From Siphonodentalium dalli (Eukaryota > Mollusca > Scaphopoda > Gadilida > Siphonodentaliidae), in assembly GCA_032622095.1 (NCBI GenBank), contig CP136062.1, positions 162,314,875 to 162,378,874 on the forward strand: a stretch of DNA of 64,000 nucleotides. The letters are read 5' to 3'. Numbering within the stretch: the first letter of the stretch is position 1; the number at the start of each line of letters is the position of its first letter. Of this stretch, positions 12,974 to 22,585 are shown in pieces. Made by a program: the position numbers and the translations under genes. The notes below the pieces were generated by a model, which worked only from the letters and a program-made list of their open reading frames with translations, had not been told where the DNA came from and made no database searches.

Positions 12974-14535
12974 TTACATCACTGCTGCCATTGAGTACAA
13001 CAGGTTTTTAAATGATTGCTTGGTTCTTATGTCACTAAGCGCTCCATTCATGAGCTGCTTACACTTGCGTGGGGCCTCACGAGGGTTTTGTTCAATGGCG
13101 GCCACTTCCATTAACTCATCCTCTGAGCTGTCATCACTCGTAAACATCTTTGTTACTTTGCGCCCGTGTCGACGAGGCGCTGGAGCGCGTCGTGCCTTGG
13201 CACTCGGCTCTGGTCTCTCGTCCATGGACGAGTCAGGGTTTTGTAGCGGCTCTGAGCGCGCGAGTCGCGTTTTCCTACGCTGTAAGCGCATCTTAAGCTC
13301 GCTTAAAGGGACATCTTCGTCATCGGAGTCCGAACATTGTCTCCGATATCGAGCGATTACATCATCTGGTAATGGTTCTGTTTCATCGCCAGAAGACCCA
13401 CCCACAGGGTTAGGGGCAGGAACGTCGCTATCTTCGTCTTCGGGGGGAACAACATACGTTTGAGCACGCTTGTTGTTGTCAGTTTTGGGGATTTCCCATT
13501 CCAGGTTGGCTTTGCGCATATGTTCAGCATGGGATTGTGTGACTTTCCCAGTTAATTGATTCCTTAACTCGAAAGTAACGGCCGTTATTTGCTTGGTTAT
13601 GCGGAAGTAGGGTTTCCATTTGCTTTCAAGTTTGCTTTTTCGTAAATGATTCTTCACATAGACGGCCTCGCCAATCTCGAATTTGGTGTCTGTGGCCTTT
13701 TTGTTAAATTTCGCTGCTTGTTGGCGTTTCGCCTGTTTCACGTGTTTGTGTACCATCATAAATGATTTAGGCTGTTGCTGTAATGTTATTTGACAATAAC
13801 CTTTCCCAGCACGATTGCGTCTTCGTCCATACGTGACTGATTTTCCAACTACACTGCCGCGCCGTAGATAAACGGTTTTATTAGTGTTGTTCACAAGTAG
13901 CAATGGGACTTGATGTCTTTTACCTAGTTCCGAAATCGAATTCCTTACCTCCAAACCGGGTTTTGATGCTAGGTAACCTTTCTTGATTTGGGCAACCTCT
14001 ATTAATGTCGACTTGTGAAGAGAAGCTAAGTTTTTTGATTTTCCCATACATAAAGTCGATGTTCGGGGCTTTAAACTAACTTTGCTGGTTAATCTCAGAA
14101 GGGAAGCGATATGCGCATCTGCTTCCAAGGGGACATACACGTCACTAATCTTGAGGCATCCCAGGTCATAATATAGTCTGACCCCCCGAGAGGTCAACCA
14201 ATCCCTCCCTAAGATCATATTCCGGGTCATATCATTCGCCACATAAAATTTATGGGTTAATTTTAGTTTCGCCATTCTGAAGGTCAGTTCCACGCTACCA
14301 AGTACGCCCAGTGACTTCCCATTCACGGAGCTAAGGTTGATGTGTTCCCTAGTTAGTTTCGGTCGGAACTGTAATGCGTCATAGACGCGTTTGTGAATCA
14401 ATGATACTTCCGCTCCACTATCCACTAATGAGCGATATTTATTTTTACCTATTCTAACTAAACAGGAGCTGGGGTTCCCTACAATATTTATGTTATATTT
14501 CCTCCCATTTGTGGCCTCAATGAGAGGATTCCTTA
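12974..14535 (-). CDS. pol: Pol remnant: protease fused to integrase tail
   Basis: Read in the -1 frame of gag from about 14535, with no initiating ATG needed. The Asp protease has its D-S-G-A active site near 14422-14411 and ILGRD about 70 residues later. A linker typical of the protease-RT spacer follows (PLLLVNNTNKTVYLRRG). At roughly 13750-13830 the frame passes directly to an integrase C-terminal segment: FNKKATDTKFEIGEAVYVK, then SKWKPYFRI, which resembles the GPF/Y module, and a final SHAEHMRKANLEW. The last 170 residues are Ser/Asp/Glu- and Arg-rich and look disordered. Reverse transcriptase, RNase H and the integrase DDE core are missing, yet the frame remains open for about 520 codons. 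This is an in-frame internal deletion. The 147-codon frame on the plus strand (13020-13463) is an antisense shadow. Confidence 0.88.
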
Positions 14536-14542
14536 GTTTTTT
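14500..14542 (-). promoter_or_regulatory. -1 ribosomal frameshift signal, gag to pol
   Basis: On the minus strand gag ends GCA AAA AAC TAA. A AAA AAC (14536-14542) is a canonical X XXY YYZ slippery heptamer placed exactly on gag codons. Slipping back one base leads into the pol frame, which is open from there to 12974. Seven bases after the heptamer an 8-bp stem can form between TCCTCTCA (14521-14528) and TGGGAGGA (14500-14507), with one G-T pair and a 13-base loop. The gag stop lies directly in the spacer. Confidence 0.85.
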
Positions 14543-15621
14543 GCATATGTGGGCGGGGTCATCATTCGTGGCGGTTCGTTTAATGTCGGATATCTCCGGC
14601 TGTGTCGCGGTGTATCATGGGATATGTCACGTGATCGGTTCGGCTGATCTCGGCGGATTCCCCTAGGTGGCGTTACTGGCGTGTTCCATTGCCTTTGCTT
14701 CGAATCTCCGGATTTAGAGGGGCAATTTCTAGCCAAGTGATTACCGTTGCAACCCCAGCAAGATACGTGCCTTCGGTTTTCGGTCTTAAAGGGGCAGTCG
14801 CGAGCGAAATGGTCACCTTGACACGTCCAACATTCGACTGTTCGTGGTTTAACCACCGCTTCGACATGCACCTGTCTCGGGCGTGATCGGTGTTCACGGG
14901 TCGTGTGGTTATCGCTTGCGCAAATATCGCAGGTTGTTCTCGCGCGTTTGTTTCTGAAACTATCGATTTCCATTGCTTCCGGTTCGTTTTCGTTGTAATT
15001 TTCGCGGCCCGTTCGTAGGTTGAATACCCGTCGGATCCCCATTTCCCGCATGGCGATGTCGGCTGCCAATTTTAGTGTCTTCGGCGCATCCCTGATCAAC
15101 TTCATTTTCAAACTGTCGCTTCTTAAAGCGTCAATATAAAACCCTACGAGTTGGCCTTCAACCGCGTTGATCCCGCCGGGCTGCTCTCGGTATGCCACAA
15201 TCGCGATCTCCAAAATCCGTTCGGCAAGCACATGTAAATTTTCGTTTTGTTTTTGCTTGATTTTTCTTAGCATCGAAAAGGCGAATTGAATGTCATTTAT
15301 CTCGGCAAATCGACTAGATAATTCAGTTTTTGTGTCTTGCCACGTGGCGTTAGGATTCGTGGCCAAATATCTTTGTAAAAAATCTGATACAGGGCCCGTC
15401 GCGCTCTGGAATGCCATATAGGGCTTCTTTGCTTCGTTAGCGCCGGTTAGGATCGCGCATTTTTCTATCGACTTGACCCACCCGTGGTATTTCGTGGGGT
15501 CCCCGTCAAATGACGTCACTACCTGTGTCACCGTAGTCATGGCCATTGCAGCAATTTGAGAATTGATAGATTCTGTTAATGGGGCGAGAACACCAGCTGA
15601 TTGTTGTTGTTGGGTAGCCAT
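14533..15621 (-). CDS. gag: Gag polyprotein of LTR retrotransposon
   Basis: A 362-residue capsid/nucleocapsid protein. I start it at the ATG at 15621 (MATQQQQSAG); the upstream in-frame codons lack an ATG. Residues ~40-200 are an alpha-helical Ty3/gypsy capsid region (FDGDPTKYHGWV, then TWQDTKTELSSRF and ENLHVLAERILEIA). The basic tail has two zinc knuckles spaced C-X2-C-X3-H-X4-C at 264-276 and 288-300, and a third, degenerate one near 231-244. That is one residue shorter before the His than retroviral knuckles. The frame is intact, and it ends at the slippery heptamer that feeds pol. Being intact, it can probably still form particles if transcribed from the LTR at 15758-16521. Confidence 0.92.
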   Translation of the reverse strand: MATQQQQSAGVLAPLTESINSQIAAMAMTTVTQVVTSFDGDPTKYHGWVKSIEKCAILTGANEAKKPYMAFQSATGPVSDFLQRYLATNPNATWQDTKTELSSRFAEINDIQFAFSMLRKIKQKQNENLHVLAERILEIAIVAYREQPGGINAVEGQLVGFYIDALRSDSLKMKLIRDAPKTLKLAADIAMREMGIRRVFNLRTGRENYNENEPEAMEIDSFRNKRARTTCDICASDNHTTREHRSRPRQVHVEAVVKPRTVECWTCQGDHFARDCPFKTENRRHVSCWGCNGNHLARNCPSKSGDSKQRQWNTPVTPPRGIRRDQPNRSRDISHDTPRHSRRYPTLNEPPRMMTPPTYAKN

Positions 15622-15723
15622 TATGATAATAAACAATTAGACTCACGTTTTGCGAATTTTCCCACACTGTTTCTGTGCACACTGTTCCTCTTCTGGCTTC
15701 ACGTTGTGTCTGTGATTAGCGTT

Positions 15724-15746
15724 CAGATCCTGGCTCGAAGGCACCA
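15724..15746 (-). promoter_or_regulatory. Primer-binding-site candidate
   Basis: On the minus strand, 11 bases after the 5' LTR, the sequence TGGTGCCTTCGAGCCAGGAT begins with the TGG expected to pair with a tRNA CCA end. The match to a full tRNA 3' end is not clear, because the TTCGA element sits too close to CCA, so the primer identity is unknown. Confidence 0.4.
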
Positions 15747-15757
15747 GTTAAGAGATA

Positions 15758-16521
15758 TGTGCCAATACGGGTACATATAACTCTTAAGGCTATCAGAACG
15801 GTTTGATTATTTATATATAACAAAGTCAATAATGTTCAATCATCGGCATCTGGGTTTCTCTTCCTGTCGTCTGCTTGGTTTAGAGTCTTCTTCCGTCTTC
15901 ATAGGTTGTGTGTGTCTGCTTGTCTTCTACTCGGTTGAGTTCCGGTTGAGTTCGTCTTCCTGTCGTCTGCTCTTCTTCTTCCTCCGTCGGCGCATCAGTG
16001 GGGCGTTGTTAGAAATACAAGAGCATAATGTTTACCTTGTATTTCCGTCCATTGCTCCACTCTGCTCTTCTAAGCGTCCGATGGTTCGTGATGATCGCTT
16101 GTGTTGGTCAGATAGAAACTGGTTAGAACTGTCCTCTCATGTCGGCTTGTTTCTTCCTAAAATACCCAGTGTCTGCTAATGACGGCCATGTGTATTTTCA
16201 CGGCGCGTCGGTTCATCGTACTTAGGGTAATTGAGTTATCGTCATCTCCCCATGGGTCCTATTAACTCTCCTGGTTTCAGTAGCTTTCTAGGCGATACAT
16301 CTGGTCTTGCTAATCCTCAAGACCGTGTTCTGTTTACTCCACAAATCATTTCCCTATGTTATTGCATGGACGCTCGCTAATTCGATTTGGTGCTCAGTAC
16401 TTGCGATCTAGATGTGGTCAACAGCGACGCTGATATGTTTGGTAATCGAGCGCCCCTCTGACAGAGATTTCCTATCTTCTTCCCGGGTTGAAAGTTATGT
16501 CCCTGTGGTTGTCTTGGCACA
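15758..16521 (-). repeat. 5' LTR (relative to minus-strand coding)
   Basis: 764 bp, same as 10719-11482 throughout as far as I can compare. It should hold the promoter for gag and pol. No TATA box was assigned with confidence. Confidence 0.93.
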
Positions 16522-16880
16522 ATAATAAGGAATACCGGAATATATTAATTATTATAAATTATAGGCTACCACCTATATCCTTTATAATAAGTAATACCGG
16601 TATCTATGAGTTATTATAAATCATAGGCAACCACCCCTACCCCTTATAATAAGGAATACCGGTATATATAAATTATTATAAATCATAGGCTACCACTCTG
16701 CCCCTTATAACAAGTACTACCTGAATATATGAATTATTATAAATAAGAGGTTACCACCCCTATACCCCTCATAATAAGTAATACCGGTATATATGAATTA
16801 TTATAAATCAGTTGCTACAACCCCTACCCCTTATACCGGTATATATGGATTATTATAAATCATTGATACTATATCCATTA
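16522..16880. repeat. 62-bp tandem repeat of element A, right part
   Basis: Continuation of the array at 10551-10718 after the LTR retrotransposon. About six imperfect units are present, with TACCACCCCTA, CTTATAATAAG and CCGGTATATATG in the same order. Confidence 0.85.
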
Positions 16881-17351
16881 TAAGATGTGAGTCAGTGACA
16901 TGCCATGTTCGTTGAGGAATCAAACTACCAAAATAATTACAATTTGCACAATGTTACCTAAGCAATGCATATAGATATATCTTTCTTTATAACAAAGAGA
17001 GCGTGCGACAAATGACGTCATGTGGGTATTTCCGCAGATAAGGGGAACCCCCTCATTATTATACCATTATCATATCATTATCATATCATTTGCATTCGTT
17101 TTTCGGCAACTTTCGGCTCTTCTCGTCACATGTATTAGATTCGAGTCGTCAAAAATCCGTCGTTTGAAACCAACACGGATTTCAGACGCATCACAGACGA
17201 AGATTCGTCTGAATTGGACGGAGATTCGTCTGTGGTGCGTCTGACACGGATCTAATTGTTTCAAACGTCGCATTTTAGACGCATTTAATACAATTGTGGG
17301 TCTGGTATTAGATTCGAGTCGACAAAAATCCGTCGTTTGGAACGGGTCTGA

Positions 17352-18011
17352 TCGGATTGAGTACCTTTAACGTTCTGTTCTGTCGCTGACCGAAATGAGT
17401 CCATACCATCACATGTAAACGATGTAGACTTCGACCTGTCTTGTCGGCTGTTGGGCAGATAGTTAAGCTGTGTACGGATGCCACCAACCTTGTCCATAAA
17501 GACATGAATGAAATCATTCGCTATAGACTGTGATGGATCATTCGTGACTTTGAAGAGTTTCTTCAGATCCTTCTCACATGATAATACCTTGTCGGTGTAG
17601 TGCTTCAGCTTGGCCATCTCGAGATTAGTTTTCACCAACCGACGCTGGTCTGTGCATATCTCATGATGAACCGTGAATATTGCCTGCATAGTTTTGTGAT
17701 ATATATTTCCCCAAACCTCCGAACAGTAAATCATATACGGTATAACTAGACTTTGGTATAAACTTAGTAGAGCTGGGCTATTTAGGACATGCTTCAAATG
17801 GCTGATCATTCCTAATTGTCTGGCAATTTTAGATTTCACGAATTTTTTATGATATTTCCAATTTACCTTATCGCTAATCCAAATCCCAAGAAATTTAGTT
17901 TGAGATACTCGATTATCTATTTTTCATTTAGCAAAATTTTAGTGCCCTCTAAATCCAGATTTCTAACCACTGAATATCATAGTTAGTTTTTGAAATGTTC
18001 AGATTGATGTT
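17352..18011 (-). pseudogene. Chimeric LINE ORF2 remnant
   Basis: Leftwards on the minus strand, a connection/thumb segment comes first (TKFLGIWISDKVNWKYH, then KSKIARQLGMISHLKHVLN and PYMIYCSEVWGN). From about 17670 the same open frame changes to a segment that normally lies upstream of the RT domain (LVKTNLEMAKLKHYTDKVLS, KKLFKVTND, ANDFIHVFMDKVGGIR). The order is therefore C-terminal part then N-terminal part, meaning two truncated LINE fragments joined head to tail or a rearranged copy. RT catalytic motifs are absent here. Transposon A adjoins the left end at its TGA duplication, and a SINE adjoins the right end. Confidence 0.78.
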
Positions 18012-18279
18012 GATCGATTGATTGATTGATTGATTGATTGGGGTTTAATATCGCTTTCAGCAACTAAGGCCATACCACGACATTGCCAGTTTTAGGGGTG
18101 ATAAACTCGTCGACCATGTGCGCACGGTGCGGCAAACCACCGACCATCGGCGAGTAACTGGCAACTTTCCAGTTACAAAGTCCACGGTGGAAACATGTGG
18201 ATTTGAACCCTTGGCGCCAGCGCTGGAGGTCGAAACGGCTTGGAGTTTTACCCCTAACCGATTGAGCCACCCAGGCCCC
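18012..18279 (-). mobile_element. tRNA-derived SINE with ATCA tail
   Basis: On the minus strand it starts GGGGCCTGGGTGGCTCAATC and has an A-box-like TGGCTCAATCGG (18258-18269) and a B box GGTTCAAATCC (18199-18209) at tRNA spacing. A central domain with GCCGATGGTCGGTGGTTTGC follows, then ATATTAAACCCCAATCAATC ending in repeated ATCA. This layout (tRNA head, conserved core, LINE-like tail) fits SINEs known from molluscs and relatives. It sits between LINE pieces on the same strand, so it probably inserted into an older LINE. Confidence 0.85.
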
Positions 18280-18834
18280 TTGATTAAGGTTGAACCATTT
18301 ATTAATTCATGCACAATTCAAATTCTTGTCAATATCTGATAAATGTTTTCCATACATTTTCAGCATTCATAATCACTTTGGTGTTTGGAATTACATTTGG
18401 CAAGTCATTTATGTATAACATATATAAATCAAGTGGATTCGCTACCCTAAACACCCTAAACACCCTCGTTCTTCCTGCTGTATAACAATACGCGTAAAAT
18501 AACACCGTTTTGCGGGTACATAACCCTAATATACACATACCATGTGTTGGAATACCATTATAGTATCGGCTGAATTCTGGTCTCTGGTCTAGACCACCCT
18601 AATAATCACGGTGTTCCAAGTCAGGACTTGGTCTCGCGAAGCCGGCGTATTGTTGTACAATCAACGACAATCAACGACGATCTATGGACAAAAGCGCACT
18701 GCATCGAGATTGTCGTGTTGGTGTCGCCACACCTGAGCACGTGAAAGCGGCTTATCTCCATATTGTATATATCGGTACCTGTATGCCGTCGCCGTTTGAC
18801 AGGGATCACGGGCAGGGGTGGTGCGGGTTTCTCA
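18280..18834 (-). pseudogene. LINE RT scrap and unassigned flank
   Basis: Near 18330-18420 the minus strand reads LYINDLPNVIPNTKVIM followed by NAEN, which is the RT motif region with the catalytic YADD changed. It may be the upstream part of the LINE that continues left of the SINE. From 18430 to 18834 I see no gene; at about 18450-18465 there is a short ACACCCTAA repeat. Confidence 0.55.
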
Positions 18835-19309
18835 GGCCCGTTCCAAACGACGGATTTTTGTCGACTCGAATCTAATACCAGACTCACAATTGTATTAAAT
18901 GTCAAAAATGCGACGTTTGAAACAATTAGATCCGTGTCAGACGCATCACAGACGAATCTCCGTCCAATTCAGACGAATCTTCGTCTGTGATGCGTCTGAA
19001 ATCCGTCTTGGTTTCAAACGACGGATTTTTGACGACTCGAATCTAATACATGTGACGAGAAGAGCCGAAAGTTGCCGAAGTAACGAATGCAAATGATATG
19101 ATAATGATATGATAATGCTATAATAATAAAGGGGTTCCCCTTATCTGCGGAAATACTCATATGACATAATTTGTCGCACGCTCTCTTTGGTATAAAGAAA
19201 GATACATCTTAAGCATTGCTTGGGTAACATTGCATGTGCAAATTGTAATTATTTTGGTAGTTTGATTTCTCAACGAACGTGGCATGTCACTGACTCACAT
19301 CTTATAATG

Positions 19310-19950
19310 GATATAGTATCAATGATTTATAATAATTCATTTATACCGGTATAATGGGTAGGGGTTGTAGCAACGGATTTATAATAATTCATGTAGACCG
19401 ATATTCCTTATCGTTAGGAATAGGGGTGGTATAGTCTCTGATGTATAATAATTAATATATACCTGTATTACTTATTATAAGGGGTAGGGGTGGTACCACT
19501 GATTTATAATAAATCATATATACCGGCATTACTTATTATGAGGGGTATAGCGGTGGTAACCTCTTATTTATAATAATTAATATATTCCGGTATTACTTAT
19601 TATAAGGGACAGAGTGGTAGCCTATGATTTATAATAATTTTCCGGTATTACTTATTATAAGGGACAGAGTGGTAGCCTATGATTTATAATAATTTATATA
19701 TACCTGTATTCCTTATTATAATGGGTAGGGGTGGTAGCCTCAGATTTATAATAATTCATATAAACCGGTATTACTTATTATGAGGGTTAGGGATGGTAGC
19801 CTATGGTTTCTAATAATTCATAGATACCGGTATTCCTTATTATAAAGGATATAGGTGGTAGCCTATTATTTTTAATAATTAATATATTCCGGTATTCCTT
19901 ATTATAAGGGGTAGGGGTGATAGTCTCTGATTTATAATAATTCTTGTATA
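19310..19950. repeat. 62-bp tandem repeat of element B
   Basis: About ten imperfect units, the reverse complement of the array in element A (GGGTAGGGGTGGTA, CTTATTATAAGG). The unit number differs from A, so the array evolves by gain or loss of units. Confidence 0.87.
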
Positions 19951-20221
19951 CCTGTATTATATGCATTGTATACACATATATATGGCAATTGGTTGCACGA
20001 TATAGCATTTATTTGTAGCGCCTATTATAGTATATTATATAACTATGTGTACTATATGCATCCTCATATACATGTGCACATATATTCGCGCTGCAATCGC
20101 GCATATATATACATAATTTATACTGTATTTTAGTATATAATATGTATAACATACCGGTATATATAGGCCTTTATATCTACGCGCGACCATGCATTTTGTG
20201 ACGGTAACGGGGAAGCCACCT

Positions 20222-22182
20222 TTAACCCTTTACCCAACAGAAGGGCCCTGTGCCAATGCATTCTCTTATATATGCTAGTCGACCATAGGTCGCCTCGCAT
20301 ATATAAGAGAATGCATTGGCCCCTTTGAACCCGTAACACCGATATTTAGGTGCAAACGAACCGTGACTATATCCCGTAACACCGATATTTCGGTGCAGCG
20401 ACGACATGATTCGGTAGCAAATTTATATATATTATAACGAGCGTCTGACCCACTGATTTATATTTAAATTGCCCCCACATATGTCAGCGGCGCCCATGGT
20501 GCGTATGGAATGGTTGACCGCTAGTGTCGGGTAGAATATATGCGCATGCGCATAGCATATAATCTACAAAAACATACGATATTTTAAGCGAACTATGCCG
20601 CTATATTTACGGCATATAATTTCGTGTTCCCCGTGTGTGTACAGAACAGACGTAATTTAGACACACAATTTCAGTTTAAATTACCCTCGTGTATATTAAC
20701 CAGTGTTCTGCTACATATGGGGAAGGGTCTATCGCATATGAAGTTGATTTATTCGCGCATGCGCAGACTAGCGCAATGACAAATAAATGGTTTATAACGT
20801 ACTTATACACGACATACCCACTAATATATATATTTAAATTGGCCTATTGAAGTCAGCGCTGGCAAAGGTGTCTATATGGATTGGCTGCCCGCTAGAAATG
20901 GCTAGGAAAATATGCGCATGGGCGCAGACTATAATTCATTTTTAAAAATGCGTTTAAGTTAAATGTGGCGCTATATATGACATTTTGTTTCATGTTTCAC
21001 ATGTTAGTATAGTAGACACAATCTAGACAGCTTACTTGAACAATGGGGCCACGATATGTTACGGGAAATTACGTTGTTTCTGGTCTCTGTAATATCAGTC
21101 TCTGTTGTGACACATGCAGCAAAAAGTCTATCGCATATCAAGTTGACTTACTCGCGCATGGTCAGGTATATCTTAATTTCACATTAGGATATTGGTTGCA
21201 TCGAAACGCAATTCGCTGATGTATAATTACAACGTTATAAGCTAGAATTCGTTTATCCTGCAAATTTCGGGTAGTTGCCTAGTAACCGTTTCTAAGGCGA
21301 GATCGGGTGACAAAGTATCCCGATCTTACAATGATCAGTGGTCCGTGCATGCATATATCATGCCTGCACAGTTTCAGGTAGGTGTCCCCTTTCAACATAA
21401 CCAACACCATGCGACTATACACTGTCTAAATTAAGGCAAAACATACCACTGAATGGTTAGTGCAATTATGTCATTCGATCAGTTGTGGTATTTGCTTAGC
21501 AACCGTTGCTACCCTTAAATGGGATATTTGGTTCACTATTCTGGTCGGGTATATCTCAAATTTCACGTTAGAGTAGTACCTGCATCAAAAAACGCAATCA
21601 CTGAGGTTGAATTACGACGCTATAAGCTATATTTACATTTTCCAGTCAATTCCGGGTAGTTGCCTAGCAACCGTTACCAAGGAGTTGCCGCGAGGCAAAG
21701 TCTCGCGATCTTATAATGATCGCTGATCCATGGGGGACAAACCTGTAAAGTTTCAGACCGGTGTCGCAATTTGAACATAATCAACACCATGCTACTAGAA
21801 ACTATCTAATTTAAGCGGACATACCTCTGGGAGCCCCGGGTCAGGGTGTCGATCACTGTGGGGCGCCAGGGTTCAAAGGGTTAACACATTAAAAATTATA
21901 AAAATTGTTAAAGAATGTAAGAAATAATGGTAAAAAGTGTTAAAAAAGATTTTTTTTTAGGCCAATGCATTCTCTTATATATGCGAGGCGACCTATGGTC
22001 GACTCGCATATATAAGAGAATGCATTGGCACATGGCATAACTGTAACTATCACAATGTGGTCAAGGAGCCGGTTCCAATGATATCCATATTTGTATGGTT
22101 TTATTGAGACAGACCGAAGATATTTTAGGCTGTTGAAGCTTTATTTGGCCGGTTTTGGCCGGTTTGTTGGGTAAAGGGTTAA
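20222..22182. mobile_element. TTAA-type MITE with double hairpin core, copy 3 (interrupted)
   Basis: TTAACCCTTTACCCAACA at the left and GGGTAAAGGGTTAA at the right. The TTAA at each side duplicates a TTAA that is single in the matching position of element A (10270-10280). One hairpin lies at each end. About 1.56 kb of foreign DNA splits it; without that the length is ~400 bp, as in the copies at 6507 and 30034. Confidence 0.9.
20321..21880. mobile_element. CCCTTTGAACCC-ended element nested in the MITE
   Basis: Begins CCCTTTGAACCC and ends GGGTTCAAAGGG. It sits precisely where other MITE copies have TTAA; TTAA remains on the right (21881-21884) but is missing on the left. It has a ~370-bp internal duplication (21170-21440 and 21540-21830, each with GGGTAGTTGCCTAG and AACCAACACCATGC-like sequence) and GCGCATGCGC-type sites. 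No transposase frame is present. It is probably a non-autonomous piggyBac-group element. A diverged relative lies at 38940-39445. Confidence 0.75.
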
Positions 22183-22321
22183 ATAAATCGACCAATGTAT
22201 TAGATTCGACGCGACGAAGATGCGTCCGTCTGAAACAAAATTGACCGCAGTCGCATCACCGACGGATTTAATACAATTAGATTCGAGTCGACAAAAATCC
22301 GTCGTTTGGAACGGGCCTCAC

Positions 22322-22585
22322 CCTCTATGCGGATGTCACGTTATCAGTTTTGCGGGTGGAGGAAAGTCTACGCAGAGAGTAAATTTCACCGATAAATCAC
22401 TCCGCTGTGTGTAGAAACCATCGACCCCGGAAAGCAACTGACAAACTTGCCCAGATACACGAATCAGATTATCCTCACTTAGCGTGGATCGCGAATCCAC
22501 GCTTGTCGGTATTCGAACCAGCTTCGTCAGCGCTAGACGGCATATGGCGACATAATGCACTGAGCATTCTACTGACGGGACCACC
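22322..22585 (-). mobile_element. Second tRNA-derived SINE-like sequence
   Basis: On the minus strand a B box GGTTCGAATACC (22508-22519) follows a tRNA-like head. A core with GGCAAGTTTGTCAGTTGCTT and GGGTCGATGGTTTC then aligns in order with the SINE at 18012-18279. The A box is weak and the tail is not obvious, so the ends are approximate. It starts directly beyond the end of element B. Confidence 0.55.

Larger units (their letters stand above)
10719..16521 (-). mobile_element. Ty3/gypsy-type LTR retrotransposon, non-autonomous
   Basis: Two 764-bp LTRs (10719-11482 and 15758-16521) that read as identical flank a 4275-bp interior. Each LTR has the inverted ends TGTGCCAA and TTGGCACA. ATAA at 10715-10718 and 16522-16525 is a 4-bp target duplication. 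The minus strand carries gag (14533-15621), then a pol frame in -1 (12974 to ~14535). That pol frame has protease and an integrase tail but no reverse transcriptase, RNase H or integrase catalytic core. The LTR identity implies a very recent insertion, so enzymes were probably supplied in trans by a complete relative. The target was the 62-bp array of transposon A. Confidence 0.93.
10134..17348. mobile_element. TIR DNA transposon copy A, non-autonomous
   Basis: The ends are inverted repeats of about 42 bp beginning G(G/A)CCCGTTCCAAACGACGG and containing GTCGACTCGAATCTAAT. TGA at 10131-10133 and 17349-17351 is a 3-bp target duplication. The interior carries a 62-bp tandem repeat and a palindromic block at 17130-17290. 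An LTR retrotransposon occupies 10719-16521; without it the element is about 1.4 kb and encodes no transposase. Copy B (18835-22317) is the same element inverted, which confirms the ends. The 3-bp duplication fits PIF/Harbinger- or CACTA-type integration, but the TIR was not matched to a named family. Confidence 0.85.
18835..22317. mobile_element. TIR DNA transposon copy B (inverted relative to A)
   Basis: Ends GGCCCGTTCCAAACGACGG and its inverse, with TCA at 18832-18834 and 22318-22320 as the 3-bp target duplication. Its interior matches copy A in reverse order: palindromic block, 62-bp array, then an AT-rich section with GCGCGATTGCAGCGCG-like sequence. A hairpin MITE (20222-22182) interrupts it at a TTAA that is intact in copy A. 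Without the MITE it is about 1.5 kb. No transposase is encoded. Confidence 0.87.

Noticed and set aside
13020-13463. 147-codon plus-strand ORF
   Set aside because: Antisense shadow of the disordered C-terminal half of the pol frame.
15724-15757. Assignment of a specific primer tRNA to the LTR element
   Set aside because: Only the TGG start and the position are convincing; the following bases do not fit a complete tRNA 3' end that I can name.
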